Shown: positions 46,194-58,200 of the stretch, piece by piece | Layout: each line of letters begins with the position of its first letter | How positions within the stretch are numbered: the first letter of the stretch is position 1 | Origin: Chamaecyparis obtusa | Taxonomy: Eukaryota > Streptophyta > Pinopsida > Cupressales > Cupressaceae | Assembly: GCA_027943335.1 (NCBI GenBank) | Contig: BSBK01002934.1 | Location: 232,557 to 296,556 of the forward strand | Length of the DNA stretch: 64,000 nt | Direction of reading: 5' to 3' | Notes under the pieces: generated by a model | Seen by the model: the letters and a program-made list of their open reading frames with translations, nothing else | Databases searched by the model: none | Told to the model about the DNA's origin: nothing | Position numbers and translations under genes: made by a program

Positions 46194-47138
46194 TGTGCAT
46201 ATGCTTCCAAAATTGGTTCTTCTACCTCATAACCAAGTGGATGGATCCACTTTTTTCTAGGCTCAACTGCTTCCATACATGCTATATCAGTTTCGACCAT
46301 AAAACAAATGTTGTCTTTGTATTTCTCAACAATACTTTCTGGTATGGATCCTGTACCTCATTTGCATTTTGATCTTGAATGTCTTTAATTCTAGCTCCAT
46401 GTAATCCTCCAATGTGCTCTGAGTGGATTCCTTAAGAGATATTTGAGGTATTGTAGGAAAATTTTTGTCTAAGTACAAATCTGAGACCTTTCCAAGTATA
46501 TGGAAGTACATGTAAATGATTAGAGACCCAAACCTGAATATTTTGGTCTTATCATGCTTGATGGCTCTAATGTTATCAATCAATTGTGTGCCCAAGATCT
46601 CACATAGATTGAACTCTCCATTTTCTCTAACAAGTCTGATTGTTGCAAGAATAGTGGCTATGAACACACTATTCACCCTGTTAGTGTGCTGAAACCTGTA
46701 ACCCAGTATCATAGACATCAATTTGATGTCTTTCTCTTCAATAGGCTTAATTTTCATACTGTGTATATTACTTCTAGACTTACATGCATGTTCAACTAAT
46801 TTCCTTACATCATTTCCCACTAGAAGAATGGCACCTTTCTTAGAGAGGCCTATCATTTCATGAATAAGATCTCATGTGATTCTTACTAGGACTTCACCTA
46901 TCCAAAATAGGTCATCATGAATTTTTCTTAACAAGATCTTGATCCAATCATATTTATAAAACTCATATGTCATAGAATAATCAACAATGGGATGGTTTTC
47001 CAACTCTGCAAACTCATTTAGGAATGTTTTGTCTGGTTTCAACATGGACTCAAGGTGCGACCTTATACTATCAAATCTAACTGGTTCCTTCTTATAGTAT
47101 ATATATGCATGAATGTCTTCAACATGCATTACACCCAT
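46194..47138 (-). pseudogene. ORF2 of element D, N-terminal part
   Basis: Starts at ATG 47138 (MGVMHVEDIHAYIYYKKEP). The conserved domain includes LFWIGEVLVRIT, a TGA, then DLIHEMIGLSKKG, matching FWLEDRVIYITTDLIHDVTGL in B. Next come ILATIRLVRENGEFNLCEI, FGSLIIYMYFHILGK and a degenerate KYKDN..F motif near 46320. Gypsy element F interrupts it at 46193. The start and first 99 codons lie in copy 1 of the 1127-bp triplication. Confidence 0.7.
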
Positions 47139-47690
47139 AGGGGTTCTTTAAAATGAACCTTCTAGGTAATCCAGGGTTGACTTAAAAGGGTGCCTCTTCA
47201 AACTGTGTCTCTTTCTTTCTATGACATCAAAATGTGTCTCTTTCTTTCCATGACTTACTTGTTTAACACTTCAAATTGGTTTTCTAAATCATCACGTCGA
47301 ACTAGGGCTTCACAACTAATCAATCATAATTCTTCACTAGTAAATCAAGCTCCAACGATTTACAATCCAACTGTTAGGGCTTTTGTGGTCTCCAATCACT
47401 CTATCTCAAATGCAATGAGTGATCTATAAGTCTCCATATAATATAAAGTAAAATTTCCACCATTAATGCTTGCCACGTAAACTAGAATTTGACTGAGAAT
47501 TTCCAACTTCCATCCTGTAATCGATTAGGTAGTGCACTCTTTCACATAGCATCAAATAGTCTCCAAACTATTAAATCCAAAGGTGCATACTCTGAGGGTG
47601 AGTATACTAGTCGTGTAGGGGTCTAGAGCTAATCTAGCTCCCCCTATGACCCTGAAGGTCATTCAACCATAAATAGGAGGTGCATCCATT

Positions 47691-47942
47691 CTAGATGCAA
47701 CCTTTTATTGTCTCATCAATATTATCCTTCTTTTCTTCCTTCCAAATCAAGCTCGTATCATCTGAAGCTTTCACAAACTTGACTTCTCCTTCTTCATTCA
47801 ATATTGATACTACTAGCTTTTTAGGGCTTTCCTGACTTTGTGTTCTTAATCTACAAAACTTTGAGATGTGTCCAGCCTTGTTACAAGAGTGACAAATAAC
47901 TGGAGGCCTTAAATTCCTTGGCGCATTGATATGGGTTATCAT
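47691..47942 (-). pseudogene. Extra copy of the ORF1 C-terminus of D (unit 1)
   Basis: Duplicate of 49945-50196 with the zinc knuckle CHSCNKAGHISKFC. It lacks the upstream coiled coil because the unit boundary cuts it. A further copy with one Val-to-Phe change is at 48818-49069. Confidence 0.8.
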
Positions 47943-49125
47943 TTTACACTGTCTAGCTGAGTGACCATAGAGAGGCCTATCATTTCATGAATAAGATCTC
48001 ATGTGATTCTTACTAGGACTTCACCTATCCAAAATAGGTCATCATGAATTTTTCTTAACAAGATCTTGATCCAATCATATTTATAAAACTCATATGTCAT
48101 AGAATAATCAACAATGGGATGGTTTTCCAACTATGCAAACTCATTTAGGAATGTTATGTCTGGTTTCATCATGGACTCAAGGTGTGACCTTATACTATCA
48201 AATCTAACTGGTTCCTTCTTATAGTATATATATGCATGAATGTCTTCAACATGCATTACACCCATAGGGGTTCTTTAAAATGAACCTTCTAGGTAATCCA
48301 GGGTTGACTTAAAAGGGTGCCTCTTCAAAATGTGTCTCTTTCTTTCTATGACATCAAAATGTGTCTCTTTCTTTCCATGACTTACTTGTTTAACACTTCA
48401 AATTGGTTTTCTAAATCATCACGTCGAACTAGGGCTTCACAACTGATCAATCATAATTCTTCACTAGTAAATCAAGCTCCAACGATTTACAATCCAACTG
48501 TTAGGGCTTTTGTGGTCTCCAATCACTCTATCTCAAATGCAATGAGTGATCTATAAGTCTCCATATAATATAAAGTAAAATTTCCACCATTAATGCTTGC
48601 CACGTAAACTAGAATTTGACTGAGAATTTCCAACTTCCATCCTGTAATCGATTAGGCAGTGCACTCTTGCACATAGCATCAAATAGTCTCCAAACTATTA
48701 AATCCAAAGGTGCATACTCTGAGGGCGAGTATACTAGTCGTGTAGGGGTCTAGAGCTAATCTAGCTCCCCCTATGACCCTGAAGGTCATTCAACCATAAA
48801 TAGGAGGTGCATCCATTCTAGATGCAACCTTTTATTATCTCATCAATATTATCCTTCTTTTCTTCCTTCCAAATCAAGCTCGTATCATCTGAAGCTTTAA
48901 AAAACTTGACTTCTCCTTCTTCATTCAATATTGATACTACTAGCTTTTTAGGGCTTTCCTGACTTTGTGTTCTTAATCTACAAAACTTTGAGATGTGTCC
49001 AGCCTTGTTACAAGAGTGACAAATAACTGGAGGCCTTAAATTCCTTGGTGCATTGATATGGGTTATCATTTTACACTGTCTAGCTGAGTGACCATAGAGA
49101 GGCCTATCATTTCATGAATAAGATC

Positions 49126-49392
49126 TCATGTGATTCTTACTAGGACTTCACCTATCCAAAATAGGTCATCATGAATTTTTCTTAACAAGATCTTGATCCA
49201 ATCATATTTATAAAACTCATATGTCATAGAATAATCAACAATGGGATGGTTTTCCAACTGTGCAAACTCATTTAGGAATGTTTTGTCTGGTTTCATCATG
49301 GACTCAAGGTGCGACCTTATACTATCAAATCTAACTGGTTCCTTCTTATAGTATATATATGCATGAATGTCTTCAACATGCATTACACCCAT
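49126..49392 (-). pseudogene. Extra copy of the ORF2 N-terminus of D (unit 3)
   Basis: Duplicate of the ORF2 start at 47138, ending at the same TGA. Downstream it runs into the next unit instead of the rest of ORF2. The unit 2 equivalent lies at 47999-48265. Confidence 0.8.
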
Positions 49393-49944
49393 AGGGGTTC
49401 TTTAAAATGAACCTTCTAGGTAATCCAGGGTTGACTTAAAAGGGTGCCTCTTCAAAATGTGTCTCTTTCTTTCTATGACATCAAAATGTGTCTCTTTCTT
49501 TCCATGACTTACTTGTTTAACACTTCAAATTGGTTTTCTAAATCATCACGTCGAACTAGGGCTTCACAACTGATCAATCATAATTCTTCACTAGTAAATC
49601 AAGCTCCAATGATTTACAATCCAACTGTTAGGGCTTTTGTGGTCTCCAATCACTCTATCTCAAATGCAATGAGTGATCTATAAGTCTCCATATAATATAA
49701 AGTAAAATTTCCACCATTAATGCTTGCCACGTAAACTAGAATTTGACTGAGAATTTCCAACTTCCATCCTGTAATCGATTAGGCAGTGCACTCTTGCACA
49801 TAGCATCAAATAGTCTCCAAACTATTAAATCCAAAGGTGCATACTCTGAGGGTGAGTATACTAGTCGTGTAGGGGTCTAGAGCTAATCTAGCTCCCCCTA
49901 TGACCCTGAAGGTCATTCAACCATAAATAGGAGGTGCATCCATT

Positions 49945-51030
49945 CTAGATGCAACCTTTTATTGTCTCGTCAATATTATCCTTCTTTTCTTCCATCCAAA
50001 TCAAGCTCGTATCATCTGAAGCTTTCACAAACTTGACTTCTCCTTCTTCATTCAATATTGATACTACTAGCTTTTTAGGGCTTTCCTGACTTTGTGTTCT
50101 TAATCTACAAAACTTTGAGATGTGTCCAGCCTTGTTACAAGAGTGACAAATAACTGGAGGCCTTAAATTCCTTGGTGCATTGATATGGGTTATCATTTTA
50201 CACTGTCTAGCTGAGTGACCATTATAATTACATATCTGACATGTAATACTCTAAGAACTTGTTACATTTGGTTGATTCTGATTTCTCTAATTATGTTGAG
50301 TCTTGTTCTTCTAACTTGTTCTACAATTCAGATCTCTATGAGAAAATTTATTGCATGAATAATAGTAACTATTGAAAGGTCTTACCTCTTTACAATCCCT
50401 TGCAATATGTGCATGCTTGTTACATGCATAACAAGTTCAATCTACTATCTTGTGCTCATCCTTAGATGGTTCAACATTGTCTTCAGTCTGATTTCCAATC
50501 TCCTTAACAACTATAGTGACTTTTGGTGCTTTCATCTTTGCTTGCATGTCATCAATCTGGTTTTGTACTTCATTGAATCCAATATTGCTAGTATCTCATT
50601 TTAGCTTTTGTGCATATAACTAAGATTCTATCAAATCCTTTCTTTTGTAATTTGTCAATGTGATTCTTTGCCTCAGTTAATTTAGACTCAATTTGTTTCT
50701 TAATGTTCTCTAACTCCAAGATTTTCATGTTTGCTTGTCTTAGTTCTTCATCTAACTGTTTGTTCTTTTTAATCTATTCTTCATAGGCTTCTTGATCATT
50801 GAGTAGCTTTTCATCCAATTCTTCAATCTGATCCTTTAGAGATGTATTTTCATCATTTAGTTTTTTAACCATTTTTCCCAAATCACTTTTGGAACAATCT
50901 TTCAAGTCTTTTCTCAGTCTTTTGATGACTACTTGAGAATCACTGACTTTTTCTTTTAGTTCTTCAATTTCTTTTTAAGATTTTTCAATTCTCACTTATC
51001 GATGATCTCCTCAAGTGGTTAAACTTTTCT
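49945..51030 (-). pseudogene. ORF1 of element D: coiled coil and zinc knuckles
   Basis: Begins just inside the primer site; a clear ATG is missing (an ATA is present at the aligned place). A long coiled coil (EEIDEKL-like heptads, about 50640-50990) precedes four knuckle units: CYACNKHAHIARDC, a second with Tyr for the first Cys (YYSCNKFSHRDLNC), CQICNYNGHSARQC and CHSCNKAGHISKFC. The C-terminus NEEGEVKFVKASDD resembles SNEGEVKFVKGIDQ in element B. Several TAG and TGA stops and a frame change near 50620 disable it. Confidence 0.7.
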
Positions 51031-51043
51031 TCAGAGGACCAAA

Positions 51044-51055
51044 GCTCTGATACCA
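51044..51055 (-). other. Primer-binding site of element D (tRNA-iMet)
   Basis: The plus strand reads GCTCTGATACCA, the reverse complement of TGGTATCAGAGC, two bases from the 5' LTR. Confidence 0.93.
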
Positions 51056-51057
51056 AT

Positions 51058-52172
51058 TGTTGGGAATGGAAACAATGAGAGGAGGGCTAAATTAGTGTTC
51101 ACTATATCATTTTATTTCTTAACTCTTGAATCTTAACTTGATTGCTTAAGTACTGAAATAAACATCAATGTAAATAAGATAAACAATAAAAACACATAAC
51201 ACAAATATGATTACGAGGAAACCCAAATAGGTAAAAACCCCAGTGGGAATTGACACCCACTAAGAACTACACTAGTGTTTTATGATCCTTCTTAGAAGAT
51301 CTACAACCTTGTTAGGATTTGTTCTTTACAATGCTTTTAGTACAGTGACCTAGTCAAGGGTCAGACCCTATTATGAGTCTTTTACAATTAACATTGTTAG
51401 GGGTGGGGATACACTATCCTATAGATCACTGCTCAAGTGATGAAGGCTACAACCTTCTAATCTCATACACACATTATATCTGTTGGATGAACTGGTGTTG
51501 TGACACTGCTTGTCTGATTAGTTCCTTTTGTGCGTTGACGCTTTAGCCCCTTGTAAAGCTCTAACTTATTCTATCTTCACTTCACATGTCTCTACTCTAC
51601 TTATCTTCTCTCTATATCCACTACCATGCTTTATTACAAAGGCCCGTCTTATATTTATATGTGCTAACAAAACAATTAACTAGGTCATCCTATACCTAAT
51701 TACATACAATGCTTCCAAGTGAATTAACTCAAGCATGTTTACAAAAAAAAAAATTTACATGTCAATAGCCTAATTACAATAGGCGCATAGCCTTTACAAA
51801 ACATTTATTATAACCGCTAATCAAAATACTAACAGTTGGCTCCATACTCTGTTCTATTCTAGCATTCACTAACTGTGCCACTTCAACTGACTATATCTTC
51901 GTCATACTATCTCATCTAATCATGCGCTCTTAGACTTAGCATGAACACACACTTACCAGCTTAACTGCAAGGGCGCATACCATAATTCAGTCATACACAC
52001 GTGCGCTAATGCTCTGGTCTTCTAGTGCTCTGCTAGCCGTCCAGTCTTCTATACTTAGCCATACTCTGACCTTGTGATAATGTGTGCTGACTCCAAAACT
52101 CTATATGACTTCATTGTCATAATGAAAACACTATATCTAGTCATATACAATAGTATAGTCAACTTGCCAACA
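51058..52172 (-). repeat. 5' LTR of element D
   Basis: 1115 bp, pair of 35604-36722 with scattered substitutions. The plus-strand start is TGTTGGGAATGG and the end TTGCCAACA. Confidence 0.92.
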
Positions 52173-52174
52173 CT

Positions 52175-52850
52175 TTATATTGTGGAACAAATCACACTTA
52201 AACATGACCCTCTACTACATACAAGGTGTCAATCTTGTTGCCCCAAACTATCAAGGCCCCTTTCTTCAATTTCAATCTATTAGATTCAAAATTAATTTCA
52301 TGCCCTTGAGAAACCAATTGTTTCTAGGTAAAATCAAATTCTCTTTTAATTGGGGAGCATATCTAACATCTTTTACCATCCAACTATTTCATTTTTAGTT
52401 TTATAAAATATCCCCTTTGCCAATAACATCATAAGAAAGATCACTACCAAGAAAAACCTTACCAAACTCACTGATTTGCAAGTTATTGAAAAAATCTTTG
52501 CATGGGGTGGCATGAAATGATTCTCCCAAATCAAGCACCCAAACATAAATTATAATTTCTTTCAATTTTGAGGGCTTTTCACACAACTTACCTGTTGTGC
52601 TCATCAAATAAATAGTTGTGGTTTCCTTGGACATGTTAATTCCTATAAAAGAGGATAAGCATGACCAAATATTTATGAGTGCTTTCCTCTTTACAATATC
52701 CCTATCTTTATCTGACATGGTTGCTGGTTCATTTTATTTACCATACAATGGTCTCCATAGATCATGTCAATACAAATAGTCATACATTTGCATCTTCCAT
52801 AACTGATAGTTATGGCCATCAAAATTTCTAATATTTCCTTCAACCAACAT
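52175..52850 (-). pseudogene. Fused Gag-protease fragment of Copia element E
   Basis: The minus-strand frame starts at ATG 52850 with IRNFDGHNYQLWKMQMYDYL, a typical Copia Gag start. After ALINIWSCL and INMSKETTTIYLMST it jumps directly to the protease motif WVLDLGESFHATPC, where the classic DSGAS is changed to DLGES. It continues with GKVFLGSDLSYDVIGKGDI and VRYAPQLK. The rest of Gag, including the zinc knuckle, is deleted. Stops occur after MYDYLY and near GKGDIL. Element D cuts it at 52172. Confidence 0.8.
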
Positions 52851-52906
52851 TTCTTCCACTCCAACTCAAATCTCTCCTACTGATCACAACTAGCTCTAAT
52901 ACAAAT

Positions 52907-53190
52907 TGTTAAAATAAATTGATAATAGATTAATGGAATTAGAAAATACAAAATGGAGATTCAAAAAGAGACAACAGTGCAATTTTATAATGGCTCACCA
53001 TAAAGGCTATGTCAACTCCCAAGAAGGGAAATATTATTATTATTCACTATTTTAGATACAAAGTTCAATTTCATACAATACAATAATAACATACTTTTAT
53101 ATGCAAATATTACAACATTATCCAGAATGTGAAGGGAAAAGATTTATTGGAGGGAAACCAAGTGACCATTGGGTCAACTTAAATCCAATA
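52907..53190 (-). repeat. 5' LTR of element E
   Basis: 284 bp starting TGTTAAAATAAATTG on the plus strand and ending AAATCCAATA. It is the pair of 33387-33664. The decayed primer site lies at 52893-52904. Confidence 0.85.
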
Positions 53191-55278
53191 GAAACATGGC
53201 ATGGGCATCTCTCATCACTGCTAGAAATGATCTAATAGGTATGCATGAAACATGAACATGTACTTCTAGTCCTTTGTACCATGGGCCAACACCCTCTTAC
53301 TAATTTTATCTATCAAAAGCATGAACAAGGTCTCCTTGGATGCTACCATTGCAATCTATATGTTTCAATTGAGAAGACTTGAGAAAATTCCAATCGAATG
53401 GTCAAAACCATGACACTACAATCTTTGAGACCATTCTCCTTTCCTATGTTACATGTTGTGTATGAAACTACTCTAGTATATATGTGCATGCACAATATGG
53501 AGGAATGTACAATGGACTTGAACTTTTTAATAGAAAACCCCAAAGAAACATGGACTAATGATTGCATAATATATTAGTTCAAAAGGCTTCACAAGATTTC
53601 AATTGGTAGGTTCAAAGTTAGACTCCATAATATTTTTGAGCATCTTCCCTACCTATGCTAAAATGGGAGCTCTAAAACAAGGTATTCAATCCATCAAAGG
53701 GTAAAAGAAAGGAGGATTTTGTCACATGGAAAAATCTTAGTAGAAGTTATTTTAATTAGAATAATGAAGGATAAAAAACCTACATCAGATGTGTGAGTTG
53801 CAGTTGTCCTATTATACTTGTATGTAAAATATGGAAGCATAAATAAGGCACCTAAATAGTTTGATAAAATGCCTTGTTCTATATACGTCAACCACATGGA
53901 TAAATTGCATATTATTTATGCACTTGACCTGCTTGTTCGTGTTGGCTATGTTCTTCAGAGTGGCATGAATATACTATTAGAGATGGAATGAGGTATAAAA
54001 TTGATGATTCAATATTGTGATAGTTGATCCCAACTAAATATCTAGGAAGAAAACCCATGCATCAGGCCTGGACCCCACTTAAGCACAAAGCTCTAAGATA
54101 AGGTTGACTTGGACAACCTAGCCTAGGAAAAGGCTGACTTGGTCAACCTTGTCCATGCAATCTTTTTCAATGTATTTTTGGGTCTAAGGTAGTGTGATAA
54201 ATTATAGGGGAAGAAAATGAAGGTTGAGTGGGAATAAAGAATAAAAGATATTCAGACCTCAAAATCACCAAAATGGGGTCTAATAGGTCCTAGAGCCTCC
54301 AATTATAGGTGCTAACTTTTTAAGAAAGTATAGGTTCTTAGTATTTTGTCATCTCACTACTTGTAAGAACCCTATTTTCTATCTAATGGTTGTTATGTAA
54401 ATAGTTTTGGCCCTACCCTAATTTACTTAATTAAAACATTACACAATACTATAGTTATTTCAATTTTAAAAATAAAACTATACATAATGTATACATATAT
54501 ATTGTTTAGATAATTAAACTATATTTTACTTTAAATACAATTTCAATTATTAAACACATAATAAGTATTGAATGATATATATCTCTTATTTATAAATTGA
54601 CAAACAATTTTTAAAAATATTTATTATTTAAACTAGATGGCAAGTAAGAAAACAAATGGTTCACTTATAATATTATTACATTCCTATAAATCAGATCTCT
54701 AAAAGCTACCAAAATTTACCTAATCTTCAAACATAGAAATTAGTACTATGCTTTATTTATTTGCTACCTCCTTTAACCTTACAATATTTGAATTTTATGC
54801 TCTATTTATAGATATAACAACATAGAAAGAAGTACCTAGAACTAATGTTAAGGATGTGATGAAAGTTTAATCTTATTATACATTGGAATAATAATATATT
54901 CTTAGGAATAAATAATGTTAGAAACATTAAAAAGAATAGAAATTATTACAAATAGACATTACACCTAATATAGTTATTTTTTATTTCAAAAAAATCAAAC
55001 ATACTAACTCACTGTTTACACAATTAAACTATCTTTTACTTTGATAAAAAAATTTAAATAGATATTTATCATTAAGACTAATAAAAAAAATAAAAATTTA
55101 CATCATAGATTATTACATTCCTATAAATCTAATCTCCAAAAGTTGCCAAACTTTATCGGATCTTCAAAAGATACTAGAGTTTTCATGGTACGTAAAACAT
55201 AACTCTTATGACATAAATAAATTAATTGAAACTGTAATTATAAACTTGAGAAGATAAATAACATTCTCTGAAAGTTCC
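53191..55278. other. Intergenic AT-rich sequence with a degenerate direct repeat
   Basis: No gene supported. Blocks at about 54440-54740 and 54955-55170 are related (shared ATTATTACATTCCTATAAATC, AATTAAACTAT.TTTTACTTT and GATCTTCAAA), which suggests an old tandem duplication of about 500 bp in the 3' flank of UGT pseudogene 3. Confidence 0.5.
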
Positions 55279-58200
55279 TTAGATTTTTGAGTTGGCTATC
55301 TTCTGCATATCCTCAACAAATGTGTTGAGATTTCTAAACGAAGTACCCTCCGGCATAACTACTTTAGTTTCTACCTCTTTGAACCTTGCAATATTTCTTC
55401 GCAACTCCTTTCCTACACAACCTTCCATCAGATCCTTCACAACATTTTCAACCTCTTCCTTGGTGTCACGACCCATTGGCCCACTCAAGATATTGTACAC
55501 CTGTAGTGTATGCCAGACTTTGTAGAGTGTGCATGTAAAATGGGGGGGTGTAATAAATACATTTCCTTGACTTCTTTCCAGTCCCCAAAATGTGCTTCAC
55601 AGTCAGTGAACATGTTTTTATTTAGTCAATAGCCCTTTGGCTATAAATATATGAACCGTACAAATTTAAAGAGAGGATAATTTTGTGGAAAAAGAAAATA
55701 TCAGTGCAAAGGATATTAATAAGAGAAGCAGCGCATGAATTTGGGGATAGAGAGTTTCATTCATGGAAAAGACAGAGAGTTAAATTTATGGAAGAAGTTG
55801 GAGTTTAATTTTAAGAAGAGTTTTATTTCTAAGAGAGTTTTAATAGAAGGAGAAGAAGGAGATTATTTTTTAAGAAAGAAAGAATGGCACATACTAGAAG
55901 GAATGAAGGAGAAAGAAATTTGACCCAAAAGAGGAGAATAAAAGTTATTTCAACTCCAGATTTCTACTAATAAAAAAAAAAGGTTCTTTTATTGTTGAAT
56001 TCATGTTTTGCTTAGTGAGTAGAAATTTTATTTCGGTTTACAATGTTTGTGAAAGCTCTATAGTATTTCTTTGTATATCTATTTTTCTTATTAAAGATCT
56101 CTCGATTTATATAAATGTATAGAGAAAGAAGAAATTGTGTATAATTCTTGAAAAGAAATATTAGACTGGAGAATATGAGTAGTCTTAAAATTCTGAATTA
56201 TTCTTATTGATGAAATTCTTTTACAAATATATTGGAAGAAAAATAGATGAACTAAGTTCAAGAAATGATTGAAAAGTTTAGTAAAACTCTTTTCTTTTCT
56301 GAACTTAGAATGATTTTAAAAGTAAAAACCAGATTTAAACATAAATATTTTCATTACAAACTTACACTCGATTTTAAACCATATTTCAACATATCAAAGT
56401 AGATGAATTTAGTGAATTGTTGAATGATTAGAAATATGAAGATGGTTATTATTTTATTATGAGAATATGTAATCAATAATAACATTTAAGAAATTGGATA
56501 TTATCTGAAAAGAGAAGATAGTAAACAGAAACAAAAGTCTTTGACAACCTTCAAATTTAACTTATGGTTAAAGATAAAATTTAGGAACAAACTTGGTGAT
56601 TTTGCTACGACAGGAAACTTGATGAATTTCCTTTAGAAATGGAATGATTATATAAAATATGAAATGTGATTTTACTTTATCGTATGTTTTTCTGAGGTTG
56701 ACTATTTATGACCATTTCAGTAAGAATCCTGTTAGGAGAGGATAAACATGGATTTTATGTTGCTTTGTGATTGATCCATTTTTGAAAGGTGAAATCAGAT
56801 CGTGAATACCTATGATTTTAGGCCAAGTTAGTTATGCTTTTTGAAACCTATCTTTTACAAGTTTGATTATGGTTAGTATATCAAGGAAGGACTATGCCTA
56901 TGTGTACGCTTATTTTCATTATCTTTACATTGAATGCATATGCATAGATAAATACTAAATATGATTGGATGATTCTATGAATATAAAGCCATATCCAAAT
57001 CAGAACAAAGTACATACTATTGAAGATTATGATTACTTGGAATACCAGATAAAATAATAAGGAAATGGTGTTTGCATGGGTTGATGTATACAAGAACCTG
57101 TGTTGTGTTTCTCCATGTTTTAAGAGATAAAAGATCCTATAAAGAAAAATTGATATTTATTATGCAATTATATTTCCTATTGAGAATAAAGAGGATGGAA
57201 TGTTTGTTAGCCTTGTGTTTAAATTGAACTACGTATATGTTCTTCTATATTGGTTGGACACAAAATAAAAGATATTTTCAACATATTGCTCAAGAGAGAA
57301 TTGATGTTTCTAGTTTCTTTATATATATATCGGAATGATGCATATGGTTTTCTCCATGTACTATGATGAATTCAAGTTATAAATATCATTTGAACTTAAA
57401 AGAGTTAATGGCAGAAATGTATGAGCTTGGTCCATGTTTTCATGGATAGGAAAAGGATAATGTTATGTTCCTTTATGTGTGTTGAATGCACCCTTGAAAC
57501 ATGATGTACTATGCATTAAATGAGAATCTTTTCCATATGTTTGAAATGGAAGTAGATTTACAAGGTTATCTTTTGGAATTCCATGACATGTTATATTGGA
57601 ACTTGATTGTGGATGTATCAAGTAGCACATATTCCATTATTCCTTAGTTTTACTTTATTAGATTACTTCTAGCTGGGCTAGGTATCTTTCATGTTAGGAA
57701 AGATTCCGGGGAAGTGTGAATGCTTCGTGGTAGGGTGGAAACGCACTCCCACAATATTCTCACCCTTGCTGACTTTTGTGAATAGGTTTCTAAAGTTTTT
57801 ATAGGAAGGACTTGCCTTTAGTAATCAACATTGTGGTATTTGGTAAATTTTGTTATTTACTTATGTCGTTAATATGGAAGTACATATTTTGATCTAATTC
57901 TTATCATTTACTAATGTGATTCGACAGTTGGTCAAAAATCTCTTGGGTTGTTACCCAGACATGACAACTAGAATTTGATTATAGTTGATGCGACATCTAT
58001 TATTGTGGTTTCTTTAGGAAACTTGACAGATGGTCAACTTTCTGCTTATTGTTTGGGACAAAGGTATGATTTATCATTTCGACTGTTATGTTTGTAATAG
58101 TACTTTTATCCATTTTTTTATCAACAATATACTTGTATCTTGTCGACTTAAGCATTCGACCTTTGACTAGTTGACTGACTTCTTTGTCTTTATATGAAAT

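Larger units (their letters stand above)
46841..50221 (-). repeat. Tandem triplication of a 1127-bp unit in element D
   Basis: Three head-to-tail copies: 46841-47967, 47968-49094 and 49095-50221, each exactly 1127 bp. They differ by a handful of substitutions and no indels that I can see. Each unit contains the last zinc knuckle and C-terminus of ORF1, the spacer, and the start of ORF2. Copies 2 and 3 share variants absent from copy 1 (for example GCAGTGCACTCTTGC against GTAGTGCACTCTTTC), suggesting stepwise duplication. A complete ORF1 end (copy 3) and ORF2 start (copy 1) remain. Confidence 0.95.
35604..52172 (-). mobile_element. Element D of the two-ORF pol-less LTR family
   Basis: LTRs at 35604-36722 and 51058-52172 in minus orientation. 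The primer site (reverse complement GCTCTGATACCA) is at 51044-51055 and the polypurine tract (reverse complement) at 36723-36734. It contains ORF1, ORF2, a nested Gypsy element F and a 1127-bp tandem triplication; without these it is about 7.25 kb, like B and C. The flanks read TGTTA (left) and CTTTA (right), a poor match for a target duplication. It split the Copia polyprotein of element E. Confidence 0.9.
33387..53190 (-). mobile_element. Copia derivative E hosting elements D and F
   Basis: Short LTRs at 33387-33664 and 52907-53190, with a perfect 5-bp duplication GAAAC (33382-33386 and 53191-53195). The decayed primer site (reverse complement GCTCTAATACAA, 52893-52904) next to the right LTR gives minus-strand orientation. 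Without the nested element D (35604-52172) it is only about 3.2 kb. It encodes a fused gag-protease fragment and then unrelated ORFs, so it is non-autonomous. Confidence 0.85.
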
